Assembly: GCA_037447655.1 (NCBI GenBank)
Contig: JBBHKE010001852.1
Span: 162,501-226,500 of the forward strand
Length of the DNA stretch: 64,000 nucleotides
Direction of reading: 5' to 3'
From: Zygnema cylindricum
Taxonomy: Eukaryota; Streptophyta; Zygnematophyceae; Zygnematales; Zygnemataceae
A program made the translations under genes and the position numbers. The notes beneath the pieces were generated by a model that did no database searches, was not told where the DNA came from, and saw only the letters and a program-made list of their open reading frames with translations. Each line of letters opens with the position of its first letter. Positions within the stretch are counted from its first letter, which is position 1. Below, piece after piece: positions 1 through 11,132 of the stretch.

Positions 1-68
1 TCTTTTATTTCAGCCTCTTAATTTGTAATCACCTGACAGACTTGTAAATCATAATTTTTGAAACATAC

Positions 69-254
69 CTCCGTGGCAGATAGGGCGGATACATCTGACT
101 GCACCTCCTCGGGAGAGCTGTACATGGCTCTCACAGTGGTGTAAGTTGCAGCAAATGCAACCACAGCCAATAGCGTCAACAGCAGACACGTGCCAAGGGC
201 GCTCTCGCCCAAACGTTTGGATTCCGCACGCGGGCGGAGACCGCCAGAACGCAT
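69..254 (-). CDS. possible first exon of a membrane-anchored protein (partial gene)
   Basis: An ATG at 254 opens 62 codons that end exactly at a good splice donor (GAG then GTATGT at 68-63), so the exon would end in phase 0 and the gene would continue left of the window. The peptide begins basic (MRSGGLRPRAESKRLGE) and then has a strongly hydrophobic stretch at about residues 23-41 (CLLLTLLAVVAFAATYTTV), which looks like a single membrane span or signal anchor, followed by an acidic segment. The reading frame stays open past the donor to 18, so an unspliced 78-residue product is the alternative. A perfect G-box palindrome lies 7 bases upstream of the ATG. I do not recognise the family. An inference from one exon only. 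Confidence 0.4.
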
Positions 255-260
255 ACTGCT

Positions 261-270
261 GCCACGTGGC
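261..270. promoter_or_regulatory. G-box palindrome upstream of the exon at 69-254
   Basis: GCCACGTGGC is a perfect 10-base palindrome containing the CACGTG core bound by plant bZIP and bHLH factors. It sits just before the ATG at 254 on the minus strand, so it would be in the 5' leader or core promoter. G-box cores also occur in the LTRs of this window, so the motif alone is weak evidence for a gene. Confidence 0.4.
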
Positions 271-727
271 GCGACGACTTCACGTTACCAAACGGATGAG
301 AAGGATTAGGTAGAAAATTGCGTGAGAGAGCGTTGGAGGAAAGAAAGTGAACCTAAAAACGTTGTTGAAGGAAAAAGTTTTTGGAAAGAGAGCCTAAAGA
401 GACCAACAGGGAGAGTCTACCGATGAGGTACGGTTTGGTAGAAAACTGTACTTGACGGTACAAATCGTAGAAATGTGAAGAAATGTGGAGCAGAGGTCGC
501 AAAAGTCAAAATTTTACATAACCGAAACCGACCGTTTTTTTTTTTTCAAAATCTGAGTAACCGACGCCCGACCAAGTTATGTCACGCTCCAAAATTGTTA
601 ACCGTTAACCGACCGGCGTTTACGAAAAAAAAAGTTAACCGAAACTCGATTTCTCACGACTAACCGTGCCCGCCCGTAACCGAAAAAGTACAAAATTAAC
701 TAATGTACGACGTATGAATAAGCCAAT
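271..727. other. non-coding stretch, nothing recognised
   Basis: A/T-rich DNA with scattered repeats of an AACCGAC-like word and several T homopolymers. Similar CCGAC-rich DNA returns at 1560-1700. No coding signal, RNA gene or complete transposon end was seen. Confidence 0.5.
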
Positions 728-1480
728 AATTACGATTTGTCGCATTCCCAAAGATTTGCGAAATGAATACACCGCGAATCGTTATTAGTGTCAAAGTCAC
801 TAATTTGGGTTCTTAAAATTTTGATTTTTTTTTCAAATAGGATACATGATTTTAATTTTTCCTTTACGTTAAATAAGGTACCGTACAAAATAAAGTAAAG
901 CCCGAAATTACAAAAAAATATAAATAGTGTGGTGTACGGTCGATGTCAGATCATACATAAATGTACCTTTTCAAGTGAAAATTTTACGAAAAATGAATTA
1001 AATCAAACGCGCACGCATAGGAACGTGCGCTCAAAAAAACAGGATTAGTCTGACACGTAAATTAGTATAGCATGTACGCATATTTTATATTCGCGACGGC
1101 GTAAGATTTCTAATATTTTGTACGGATATATATATATATATTAATGTCTATAACCATACGACGAATATTCCATTTTTGTTGTTCCCAAATTAGCATAACG
1201 TCGAAATTAGAATACACCTTTAAAAAAAAAAAATCAAATTCTTAATTAGCATCAATTACGGTAAATTTTCTTCAACACTATTTAAACTTTGACACTAATA
1301 ACGATTCGCGGTGTAGTGTTTACTACCGTGTCAGATTTGCGACGCTTTATCGCGTTCCCTAAGATTTGCGAAATGAATAGTGTACTACCGTGTTAGATTT
1401 GTGACGCTTTGTCGCGTTCCTTAAGATTTGCGAAATGAATAGTGTTACTACAGTACTCTGTCAGATTTGCGACGCTAATC
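728..1480. repeat. 62-bp tandem repeat, split by a transposon
   Basis: Three units are seen at 1316-1378, 1379-1440 and 1441-1480 (last one partial), with a further partial unit at 731-768 on the other side of the inserted element at 770-1313. Each unit has the words TCAGATTTGCGACGC and AAGATTTGCGAAATGAAT. Removing the insertion and one TA restores a continuous unit, which proves the insertion and its TA duplication. Confidence 0.8.
770..1313. mobile_element. 544-bp non-autonomous transposon, TA duplication (family M1, long form)
   Basis: Perfect terminal inverted repeats of about 28 bp: CACCGCGAATCGTTATTA at the left is matched in reverse complement at the right, and the match runs on through GTGTCAAAGT. 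It is flanked by TA (768-769 and 1314-1315), and the flanking 62-bp tandem repeat shows the empty site. A TA duplication points to the Tc1/mariner superfamily (Stowaway-like). There is no transposase, so it would have to move in trans. Related copies are at 2111-2872, 50788-51002 and 61727-62138. Confidence 0.8.
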
Positions 1481-2108
1481 ATGATGTCACGTACTTCCAC
1501 GATACCAAAGGTACAAAGTACAAGAATGTTGGATTAGAGGGAGAGTACAAAATTTTCATTATTTGATTTTTTGGTTGACCAACCGTAACCGACTTTTTTT
1601 TTTTGGTGAATCAACCGACTGTAACCGCCCAACCCCCAAAATTTGGCAACCGAATCCGTTCCGAATTCGGCGCGGGCGGTCGGTTAGCGACATGTCACGG
1701 TTTCGGTTGACCGTTTGCGACCTCTGAGGTGGAGAGATGGAATTTTTGGTGTTGTGTATCGACTGGAATCGCAAACATGCATCACGATTTTGTGAATCGT
1801 CAGACCTAGGAGTGAAAGGTCGATTGCCGACAAATATCGACATCCTGGTGACTGATGCTAACCGACCGATAAGTGTAAGGGCTATTACACATGCTGAAAA
1901 TACATCAGTTTTCATGCGTGGTTTTTTCTTTTTTTTTACGGTTTTTTTTTTTTTTGCAAACTCCACATCGCACGCGTGAACACAGACACAACTGTTTTCA
2001 ATTTTCGGCAGACTTGCCCCCTCCGCCAACCACGATCGAGTAACTATCATGTTTGGCATTCTTTGGAGCTACCACTGTTTCTATGAGCGAAACAGTGGGG
2101 TTACAGTC
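1481..2108. other. non-coding stretch, no gene supported
   Basis: Contains CCGAC-rich words like those at 475-660 and two T-runs near 1930-1955. Open frames exist on both strands across 1559-2059, but their composition follows homopolymers and simple words and they have no recognisable domain or splice context. Confidence 0.5.
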
Positions 2109-2110
2109 TA

Positions 2111-2872
2111 CCGTGTTGTTGATGTTTGTTTGCCACTTAAAACATATTTTCTCTGTACACAATGTCAATTTGTGGATTTAACGACTGCGATTGAATTCTA
2201 ATTTTCTCAATGGTCTCTAATAAAAATATTGACAGGTGTGCACAGTGAAAAAATGTTTTCGTGTGTCGGAAAAAAATATTAACACTACTACAGTGCATTA
2301 CACCACCAATCGCTTTTAGCGTAGAAGTTTCTTTAGCTATAGGAATAGTTGATGTGGTTTACGCTAGTTAAGAATTTGAAAAATTTGAAAAAAAACATAC
2401 AATATAATTGTTTAATAATTCTTATTTGGGTCGTTGAAAAAAATAAAGGTCGGTCGCAAACATGCTTACAATAATATAGGTATTTGTACAAAATCTGACA
2501 AATCGTACACAAATTGTACGTTCACACAGTCGAAACGTGGTTGTTGGACGAATCTGTGCGAACATGATATCTCTAACCCAATTTTATCCCCTTTTTAAAG
2601 CGCATATTCTTAGGCGTCCGGGGTTACTAAAACTCATTAATTATATATTTTTCATTTGAAAGGTACAATTGTGTACTGTTTGACACTGACCGTACACCAC
2701 ACTATTTAAACGACAACGTAGTTTCGTTTTGTACGGTACTTAGAAAATAAACCTAAATGGCGTGATGAAAAAAATAGAATAAATACGCTATTTGTGAATA
2801 AAAAATAAAAAAGCGGGACGGAATTAGCGTACACTACACTAATAGCGATTGGTGGTGTAGCAATACACGATG
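2111..2872. mobile_element. degraded M1-family transposon hosting a second M1 copy
   Basis: The left part (CCGTG..., then GCCACTTAAAACAT near 2132-2145) and the right part (ATTAACACTACTACAG near 2278-2293, then a diverged CACGATG end at 2866-2872) match the interior and ends of the 215-bp copies at 50788 and 61727. TA flanks lie at 2109-2110 and 2873-2874. The terminal repeats are eroded, so the exact left end is approximate. A younger copy (2301-2857) interrupts its right end. Confidence 0.55.
2301..2857. mobile_element. 557-bp M1-family transposon nested in an older one
   Basis: Terminal inverted repeats begin CACCACCAATCGCT and end AGCGATTGGTGGTG, flanked by TA at 2299-2300 and 2858-2859. 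Its size and end motif match the copy at 770-1313, although the terminal sequence differs at positions 5-8. No coding capacity. Insertion into the end of another family member shows at least two rounds of activity. Confidence 0.75.
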
Positions 2873-3033
2873 TACCGTACTATATTGTACCATCTAGATG
2901 ACATAGACAAGTGTCATGATGGAAAGCCAATGAAACCTTTTTAATTTTTACAAGTTGGTGGAGTCCATGTACCTTCGAACAGAGTGGAATCGAATCTACC
3001 AAAATCTAACATAAAATCTTTGCCATAAAATGA

Positions 3034-5165
3034 GGGTAACGTTCAATCAAGCGAAAAGTGGGGTTGTTTATGAAATTCTATGGGTTCCATTCCCCCACAG
3101 AATTCGCAGATCCAAAGAAGCTTATCTAGATAGTTCCGACTCTAAGTTGATACAAACCCAAATGATTGACACCTTGACGGTTAGAACCCCAATACAGCTT
3201 CACCCCTTGTGAAAGAAGACTTTCTGTGTGCTCAGTTCCCCCACAGAATGCAAAGTTAGAATATGAGTATTTGGAAACATTCCCCCACTTTGACTTTACC
3301 TTAGAAATGCAGTCACCTTGGCATTCAAAAACTCTGACCGACTACAACCCTGTGTAGCGTGGACTCCTCTGAGTTCGCAGCAAAAAGAATCTTTGAATTT
3401 GCTCTCTTGAGCATTAAGTTATGGCTGTTCAAATACAACATATTTATACAGATGGCCTCTGGGAGAGAGGACTTTCAACTTTTTTGTCTAAGTCCTAAAA
3501 ACCTACTATTAACTACTCTAGACCAATCAAAACATCGTAAGCTATATTATGTACATACAAAGTACTGTAGTCGCCGTACTTTATGTACGGAAATATGCGG
3601 CACCACTCTCGGTCTGCCCCGTGGCATACAAGTCATCGTCATTCTGTCTTTTTCTTCTCCGACATCCTAAAGGATGATGCCACGTGCCATTTTCCTCTTT
3701 ATTTGCAAAGTACAGTCAAATATTCTCTCCGGCATTCCGACATTTATGCGTGCCGTCCCTTCGTGATTCGGTAATCAATATCGGTCGTCCGATCTTGACG
3801 GCGCGCCGAAAAAATGTCGACCGTTGAAATTCTTTTATGTGTTGACCGTTTGAATTTCAACGGTCTTCATCCCATGTTGACCGTTCAAAATCCCGGCTCC
3901 TTTGCGATCCGTCAATCACGGATGACATTTAATTTCGTCCGTTGAAATTAAATGTCGTTTCATTTATTTCGTGCGGTAGAGTATTTCGTACTCAACTTTC
4001 ATTCCCATGTTCGTTTTGTTTTGTTAGGCGTTAAATGACTTATGTCGCCGCGTCACCTTTTATATATCTATCAAATACAACATATGAATTGAATCTATAA
4101 GACCTACTGGATAAGGCGGACAGTTGATCCGTACGGCTGTCATCCAGGAGATTACATGATAAATTCTTGCCACTGGCACATATATTTTTTGCAGAAGCTC
4201 TATCTTCTACGTGTCTTCTCATCTGCCTAAGGCAGCCGTGGCTGCCCGCAAGTTCTCAGTGACTACGACAAGTATGAGAACAACAAAATAACCATGGACT
4301 GACTAGGGAGATAGATTGGAAAATACCCTATTTCAACATGGTGGAGATGCGGGGTAAGGGAGTTAGAGACAGACTGCCTCTGCCTTTTTCTATCCCAATA
4401 TAGACCTAGAAAATGCACAAATATCAACAGTTTATTGGAGAAAGTACCTTTCCGTACTAAGCCATACTGTTTTTTTTTTTTACAAAAGATGTTTACCTGA
4501 AATTCGTTAAGATTCTCTAGACTTTTTGGCGAAAACTTCCACCGTCACATTTTGAAATTTCGACCCAAACGCCCCTTCTATCCAATACCTGGCGAGTCTC
4601 CTCCGACTGTCATCATGAGGACAATTTGTGCTTACAAGAGGCGTATATTGGTCCACTTGTAAAAGTCAGAGTCAATCAACAACGGACGTGAAGCTATAAA
4701 CTTACATGTGGCAGATGGCGTGTACCTTCTGACATCAAAGCCACCCAGTTCGACGACAAAATCTTGGTTGTAGGACATCCTGTCACCCCTCTGTTGGTAT
4801 TGCGATAATACATAAACGTACAAATGGTACATTCATGGACATTTGTACGAATTTTAATTTTGCAACGGTTTTCGTGACCGTTGGTACAACGACAAATACA
4901 ACGATATACAAATTGTACATTAGCGTGACCCTACTAGATATTTTAATATGCGTCCGCCCGTACAGATACGTAGTTTATATTTTATACTTTTCAAATCTTT
5001 CATTAATCCAGGGCGGCTCTACATAATCCTAGGAGGTACCAATTGCAATCTTACACGTAAGCAATTTTTGCTTCACTGGCACAACCTGATGGAAAGGTGT
5101 TAGAAATATATTTGTCTGTAAACGTGACCGTACGATTACTGGGAACGCCTGATGGAAGGTTACCA
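3034..5165. mobile_element. Harbinger/Tourist-like element, copy 1 (interrupted by a solo LTR)
   Basis: The left end GGGTAACGTTCAATCA and the right end TGATGGAAGGTTACCA form terminal inverted repeats and are flanked by TGA (3031-3033 and 5166-5168). Without the solo LTR at 3071-4429 it is about 770 bp and aligns along its whole length with the neighbouring copy at 5229-6000. A 3-bp duplication with GGG...CCC ends is the pattern of PIF/Harbinger elements. There is no transposase, so it is non-autonomous. Confidence 0.7.
3071..4429 (-). mobile_element. solo copia LTR, D family, target duplication GTTTA
   Basis: A 1359-bp LTR in minus orientation with TG...CA ends and a perfect 5-bp duplication GTTTA at 3066-3070 and 4430-4434. 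It starts (minus strand, 4429) TGTTGATATTTGTGC and shares the TATTTTCTAGGTCTA block with other LTRs here. Its last 20 bases are ATGGAACCCATAGAATTTCA, which corresponds to the Gag start of element D. It is the product of LTR-LTR recombination that removed the internal region. It lies inside the Harbinger-like element at 3034-5165. Confidence 0.9.
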
Positions 5166-5228
5166 TGAGTAAATAACCTTGTCAGACTCCTTTTCCCTTC
5201 TGTTCACCTTTGTGGTTTGCCACGCTTA

Positions 5229-6000
5229 GGGTAACCTTCCATCATGCAAAAAGTGGGGATGTTTACTCGAGAAAGTACCTTTCTGTACTAAGACCGTACA
5301 GTTTTTTTTTCTTTTTTACAAAAGATGTTTACTAAAACTTTGTTAAGATTCTTGAAACTTTTTGGCAAAAACTCCCACCGTTTGATTTTGAATTATCGAC
5401 GCAAACGCCCCTTCTATCCAGTACGTGGCGAGTCTCCTCCGACTATCCCAAGAGGACACTTTGCGCTTACTGGACGCGTGTATTGGTCCACTTATAAAAC
5501 CAGAGTCGATCCACAACGGACGTGAAGCTATAAACTTACAAGTGGAAATGGCGTGTACTCTTTGACATCATAGCCACCCTGTTCCACGTCAAAATCTTGG
5601 TTGTAGGACATCTTGTCACGCCTCCGATGCTACAGCGATAATTCGTGAACGTACAAAATGGTACATATATGGACATTTGTACAAATTTTCATTTTGCAAC
5701 GGTTTTCGTGGCCATCGGAACAACGACAAATACAAGAACGTTCAAATTGTACATTAGCGTGACGCTACTAGATATTTTAATTAGCGTCCGCCCGTACAGT
5801 TACGCAGTTGAGATTTTGTACTTTTTAAAACTTTAATTATTCTTGGCCGGTTCAACAAGATCTTACGTGGTACCAATCGCAATCAAACAAGTAAGATTTT
5901 TTTGATTCACTGGCACGACTTGATGGAAAAGTGTTACAAATAATTACTGCCGGTAAATGTGATCGTAAAATTAATGGGAACGCCTGATTGAAGGTTACCC
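5229..6000. mobile_element. Harbinger/Tourist-like element, copy 2 (772 bp, TTA duplication)
   Basis: Ends GGGTAACCTTCCATCA and its near reverse complement ending GGTTACCC, flanked by TTA at 5226-5228 and 6001-6003. The interior is collinear with copy 1, including a T-tract, a GTACATTAGCGTGAC block and a CACTGGCAC block near the right end. The direct repetition of two members 60 bp apart looks like two insertions, because both have their own duplications. Confidence 0.8.
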
Positions 6001-6003
6001 TTA

Positions 6004-7229
6004 ATTTTAGACACTTGCGGAGAGGAGGAGAGTACGATCGTTCAAGGCCTAGTACGAATAGTTTTTTTAGTGACATATTGTAGTACCTAAAGTAAAAATC
6101 TTACACTTCAGCACAGTACTGTACTTCGCGGTTGAAAAACCTCTGAAGATTGTCAATATCAAGACTTTAGCCTACATGGCACTGTGCCAGAGAGAACAAT
6201 AAACGTATCCAAGATCTACTTTACTGGCACGACGTATGGCAGCTTCAACAAAACAGTTGCCAGTAACTAAGTCCGTACAATAACTGGCACCTCTTTGATG
6301 GAAAACTCTACCTGGGGCGATTATTCGATTTTTCGATCGGCTCAGAGATCCATCTCACCGCTGCATGATCTTTGTAACATCCTATATACATCCACGTGGC
6401 ATTAGTCTGTTCATTTAATGCCGAAACATATGCGACGCTACAATACATAAACTTCAATTTTTTTGCAATGTGAACAGCTAAGGGTGAACCTCCATCAGGC
6501 AAAAAGTGGGGTTCATTACTGGAAGAATTACATTTCTGTACGGATCCAACTCTTTTCCGTACAAAGCCATATTTTTTTTTTTTATATAAGGGTGGACTTC
6601 CATTAGGCGTCTCAGTAATTGTACGGTAAAATTTACTGAAGGGTGTGCCTTCCATTAGGTCGCGCCAGTAAACCACTTTTTATTTGCGTGGCTCATTTTG
6701 GTTGGTAACACGTAGGTTAATATTAGATGCTTAAAATCTAGAAAGAATCTTAGAATGCAAAGTCTGAACACAATATCTGTACGAGCGGGGGTAATATCTA
6801 TACCAGCGGAGGTAATAAATGACAAAAACAGAGGGGTATTAAATGTAATACCAAAAACTTAAAAAAGTAAAGATAAAATGGCGGCGACAAACTTTGATGG
6901 TGGGAGCATGACGGAATAACTTCGGCGGATTTACAGCCACCCTGGCGAAGGCACATGGCTCTTGCGACGTGTACGCACATTCGCGCGCGGTTATCGTGGA
7001 TTCTTTTTACCTTTTCCACGCTGCCTATTTTTACACGTTCAATTTTTGAGAATTGTCCTCCCTGTGCACAGTCTTAACAATTTTCAGGGTTGGTGACGTG
7101 GCGTCTCGGATAAAAAGTGTAATAGCATCCGACGGTCCGAATTTACGCCTAGAACCTTAGAAATTTTTCTGTAAAGATGTTTTCCTTGAAAGAAAAAATA
7201 TGTACGGACCTGTACAAATCTGTATGGCT
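6004..7229. other. transposon debris; no gene supported
   Basis: Around 6230-6310 is a diverged right end of the Harbinger-like family (ACTGGCACCTCTTTGATGGA). At 6479-6520 there is a left end (AGGGTGAACCTCCATCAGGC), and further partial ends are at 6592 and 6641. From 6670 to 7230 nothing was recognised. Short open frames here run through these repeats and are not taken as genes. Confidence 0.5.
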
Positions 7230-7723
7230 GTCAGTAAAAATCCCCACTTTTTCGTTAATGGAAGGCCACCCTAAAACGTGATTACTGGAGATTCATCAAG
7301 ATTCTCTAAACTTTTGGGCAACAAGTCGACCGTTTGATTATGTGTTTTCGAAGCAAGCGGTCACTTAGCCTAGTGATTGGCTAGTCTCCTCAAATAATTT
7401 AGCCAATCACCGAACGTGTAAAATGTTTATGCGTGGAAAGGTCATGTACGAGCCGCGCGCCTTCGGACATTTGCCACGCACCTTCGTACAAGCGGGAATC
7501 AGATCCGACGAAAACCACCACAAAAAGTTTGTTGAAGAATGTGCCGTGACGCCTCCACCACCATCCATCCTCAACTGGAATTTGTTGCGCCTGCTTTCTT
7601 CAAATTTCCGATTTGGTTTTTATACAACGACAAAACAAGAACGTACAAACTGTACATTCAAGTCATTTTATTTTGCGGCAAGTTGTACGAATACGATTTT
7701 AGACATTTTGCTTTTGGAACATC

Positions 7724-9160
7724 GTTCAAAAGTAGACGTTTTTATGGTAGGCGTTTGGTCGGCGCCTTTATCGTAAAATGTTTTATGGGCTTTTCATGTG
7801 ATCTTCTTGTTGAAATGTATGTATTTTCTAGGTCTGAATAAAGGAAAATCAATGAGAGGAAGTCTGCAAAGGCAGCCTGCCTCTCGCTCTTCTCTCCAAA
7901 CCCCCACACTTGTCGTAATCACTAAAGGTTGGAGAGGAAGACAGAGCCATGGCTACCCATGCTGCCCACAGAGAGAGACAGGCTGTAGTATTTGGTAGGT
8001 TTACCAAAAGAATTTTTGACAACCCAGGATTTGATACTAATACCTGCCGTCCGTCAAGAATCCGACAACCGGTAGCTTTATCTTGTAGACTACATTTGTG
8101 ATAGTGTACATGGGGTACGATAGTTATATAAATCTAAACACGCAATATCTTTCATTTAACAGGTTACGGGACGGCCTGTACACGGAAACGCATTAGATCG
8201 CACGAATTCCGGACCGCACGGAATTAACGAAATGATATTTTATTTAGATGACCAATGTTAAATGTCCGTCTTCATCGAACGGTCCTGGTGCGAGCCGGGA
8301 TTCTGGAGTGGACGATTTGGCGTTTTCGGGCACCGCCACTCTGGATGACACGTGGCAAGATCCGAGAGGATCACGCGATTTCTGGAATGCAAGATAAATA
8401 ATTTCGGATGTGACAAATGTCACATTATGGTGATGTCGTACATTGACCGTACAAAAAGTACGACGGTACCTGTACTTTCTTGTACAGTACTGTCTTACGA
8501 TTGGACCGTACCTCAGTACTAGAAATCTTAGAGAGGGGTTTTAGGACTTAGAATAATGTTGGTAGGTAGTCGCCTACCTCCCCGAGAGCATCTTTATAAA
8601 TAGGCAAACTTTGCCATTTAATTAAAACTTACTCAGTTGACCAAATTCAGTGAATCTTTTTGTTGCAGACTCAAGGGAGTCCATACTATACAGGGGTGTA
8701 GTTGGTCAGAGTTTTTGCATGCCAGGGTGGCTGCATTTCTAAAAGAAAGTCAAAGTGGGTGAATGTATCCAAAACTCATATTCTAACTTTGCATTATGTG
8801 GTGGAACAGAGCACACAGAAAGTCTTATTTCACAGGGGTGAAATTGTATCGGGGTTCTGATTGTCAAGGGGTCAATCATTTGGGTTTGTATCAACTTCGA
8901 GTCGGCACTAACTAGATAAGCTTCTTGAGAGTAGCTTACTTTGAGGACCAATGGAGGTCTCAGAGTTTCACTTCTTAGATTGCTAATTTGATTAGCGACT
9001 GTCCGATCGTCCGAATCTGACGGTGTAAATAATTTTTTTTTGGTCTGAATGTTTTAATTGGTTCCAATAGGTCCGAATACAATATAGGTCTTAAGGTCAT
9101 ATTGTATGTTTTGCATACAATAATCATATTGTATGGGCCTACTTTCACCTATTTTTGAAC
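7724..9160. mobile_element. M2-family inverted-repeat transposon, middle layer of the nest
   Basis: Ends GTTCAAAAGTAGACG and its partner ending TTTTTGAAC. The right flank is TA, while the left flank has decayed to TC. Without the solo LTR at 7808-8970 it is about 270 bp and matches the copies at 9599-9895 and 29245-29495, including the paired words CATATTGTATG and GCATACAAT. TA-flanked and without a transposase. Confidence 0.7.
7808..8970 (+). mobile_element. solo copia LTR, B/G family, target duplication CTTCT
   Basis: A 1163-bp LTR (TGTTGAAATGTATG ... CAGAGTTTCA) with a perfect duplication CTTCT at 7803-7807 and 8971-8975. Its sequence matches the 3' LTR of element B (27590-28769) throughout. 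The last 20 bases, ATGGAGGTCTCAGAGTTTCA, keep the Gag ATG inside the LTR. It carries a tRNA-like block on the opposite strand at about 8010-8095. It interrupts the M2 element at 7724-9160. Confidence 0.9.
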
Positions 9161-9598
9161 TACGTTTTGGAATCTTTGACGAGGCTCGCAGTCCGAACAA
9201 AAATCTACGTACATCCAATTGAAAGAAAGCACGTCCACGATAAATTCGTTGGTGACACAACCTGATAGAGAAGTGAACGAAATACTACTGCCAGTAAACT
9301 TATCTGTTTTGGTACTGTCGATGCCTGGTGGAGAAGTGGCCTAAGCAACAAGATATGTTTGTAAACGTGTGAAACCGCTACAAGCTAAAAGTTGAAAGAT
9401 TAAAGGAATGACTGGAGTCACGAACATATTTTATACGCACACGAATAGATTTTATACGTGCACAAATCCAGCTAGCCAAACCTTTTGTCGATACGCCAAA
9501 AGAACTAACACTGATAACCACATGTTGCATGACCATTGGGGCATTCTAGTATGCGCGTATCTAGAATGTTGTAGATTCTATAATGTTTGCAAAAAGTA

Positions 9599-9895
9599 GT
9601 TCAAAAGTAAGCGTTTTTATGGTAGGCCTTTAGTAGGCGCCTTTATCGTAAGTTGTGTTATGGGCTTTTCATGTGATCTTCTTAGATCGCTACTTTTGTC
9701 AGCGACCGTCCGATCGTCCAAATCTGACGGTATAAATAATTTGTTTTGGGGCGAATGTTTTAATTGGTCTAATTTTCGGCCCGAATGTTTAATTGGTCCG
9801 AATAGGTTTGAATACAATATGGGTCTTATGGTCATATTGTATGTTTTGCATACAATGGGCATATTGTATGGGCCTACTTTCACCTAGTTTTGAAC
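9599..9895. mobile_element. 297-bp M2-family inverted-repeat transposon (TA duplication)
   Basis: Begins GTTCAAAAGTAAGCG and ends ...CCTAGTTTTGAAC, flanked by TA at 9597-9598 and 9896-9897. It shares its interior with 7724-9160 and 29245-29495: GTGATCTTCTTAGATCGCTA, a GACCGTCCGATCGTCC block, and a CATATTGTATG/GCATACAAT inverted pair. Open frames on both strands are shadows of the inverted repeats. Confidence 0.8.
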
Positions 9896-9897
9896 TA

Positions 9898-11132
9898 TGT
9901 TGCAGTGTGAAATCATTTTAGAGTCAGACCAGAATTGTCGTGCTCGAACTGTGACAGTTTGTCAGTTTGCCCGTCGACGCGAAAATAGTACTTGGCAATC
10001 TCCATGAGTTTACTGTACGGACTCGTCACATATAATAGTTACAATACCTAAAAAGAGAAGGCCGAACGACCAAAAATTCAAAAAAGAAACAAAAAGGAAG
10101 AAAAAAACATTTGACCAATAAAACAAAACATAAAAAACGTCTTTTAAAGTTCAATCATTGCCCGCTGCTTCATTCATAATATCCTTGTGAGAAACTGGCA
10201 CTTAGCTTTCCAAATATTTTTCAAATCTTTGATGTTATCGCTATTGGTGGCGCAATCTACACATCTGGACTTTTAGTTGTCGAAGCTTCATAGAATCTGT
10301 GAGAAATTTCATGATTTTATAATGCTCCGGGCTTTTATTTGTTTTTCTACCCAATTATTTACAAATATCAGCACAGATTCAATAAACATTCACAACTTAG
10401 CGCAAGTGAGAATCTCCTTATTTAGAAGGTTTTCTGCATAATTTTAGAATACGTCACGTATCCAAGTTAGGGTACTTTCCCATGTAACTGAAACTTAGTC
10501 TTGTTACTTTGTTTTTTAGCGAAGATTCTCCATACAACTTTCAGAGCATTCGTATGTAAAGAAATGAAATCGTAACTTTAGATTGTGACGGAAGTAGATG
10601 TGGTTGTAATTTGTGATGATTGTAAACAAGAACAAAACTCGCGAGAATTGATGACGTTTACAAAATAGCGATGGTTGTAGACGTCTAACTACTTGTGAAA
10701 TCGTAGATGTTTAGGGTTTGTGACATTTTGACGTCACGCTCAAATTATGATATCGTCGACGTCACTAATTCCAAATTATTCCGCCATGATTTCCCGATTT
10801 TGTTTTTTTGTCCGTTCTCACTCTACTTCCCACCAAAATAAGCTAAAAGACAGCCAAAAGAAATATTTTTTATATGTCTTTCATTTGATAGCTTTCTTAC
10901 CTTTTTTCATTGCAAGAATTGTGAGATAGACACGTTAGTGGGAGAGTGAGAGAGAGAGAGGCGCTTTCACGCACTTCGCTTTTGCGAAATGGCGTCCGTT
11001 GGTCGAAACCCCCTCCACGACCCTTGTACGGAAAAAAACGCACGGAAAAAAAGTCACCCACAAGGTAGTAAGCGTGCCGAGGTTTTTTTTTTGGTTTGTT
11101 TTTTTTCTAAAAGGGCAAAGCATTCTAGTCGC
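9898..11132. other. A/T-rich intergenic stretch, nothing recognised
   Basis: No transposon ends, RNA gene or supported coding frame. A short GA run lies at 10945-10961. The frame at 10747-10929 has no recognisable domain. Confidence 0.5.

Larger units (their letters stand above)
7230..9343. mobile_element. diverged Harbinger-like element, outermost layer of a three-level nest
   Basis: Words from the interior of copies at 3034-6000 are recognisable at 7280-7380 (AGATTCTCTAAACTTTTGGG, GACCGTTTGATTATG) and again at 7660-7720. After the nested insertions the right-end blocks follow (ACTGCCAGTAAAC near 9285, then a TGCCTGGTGGAGAAGTGGCC-like terminus near 9320-9340). Ends are eroded and approximate. 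Confidence 0.45.

Noticed and set aside
1559-2059. A 166-codon minus-strand frame.
   Set aside because: Its composition follows A-runs and CCGAC-type simple words, and no domain or splice context was recognised.
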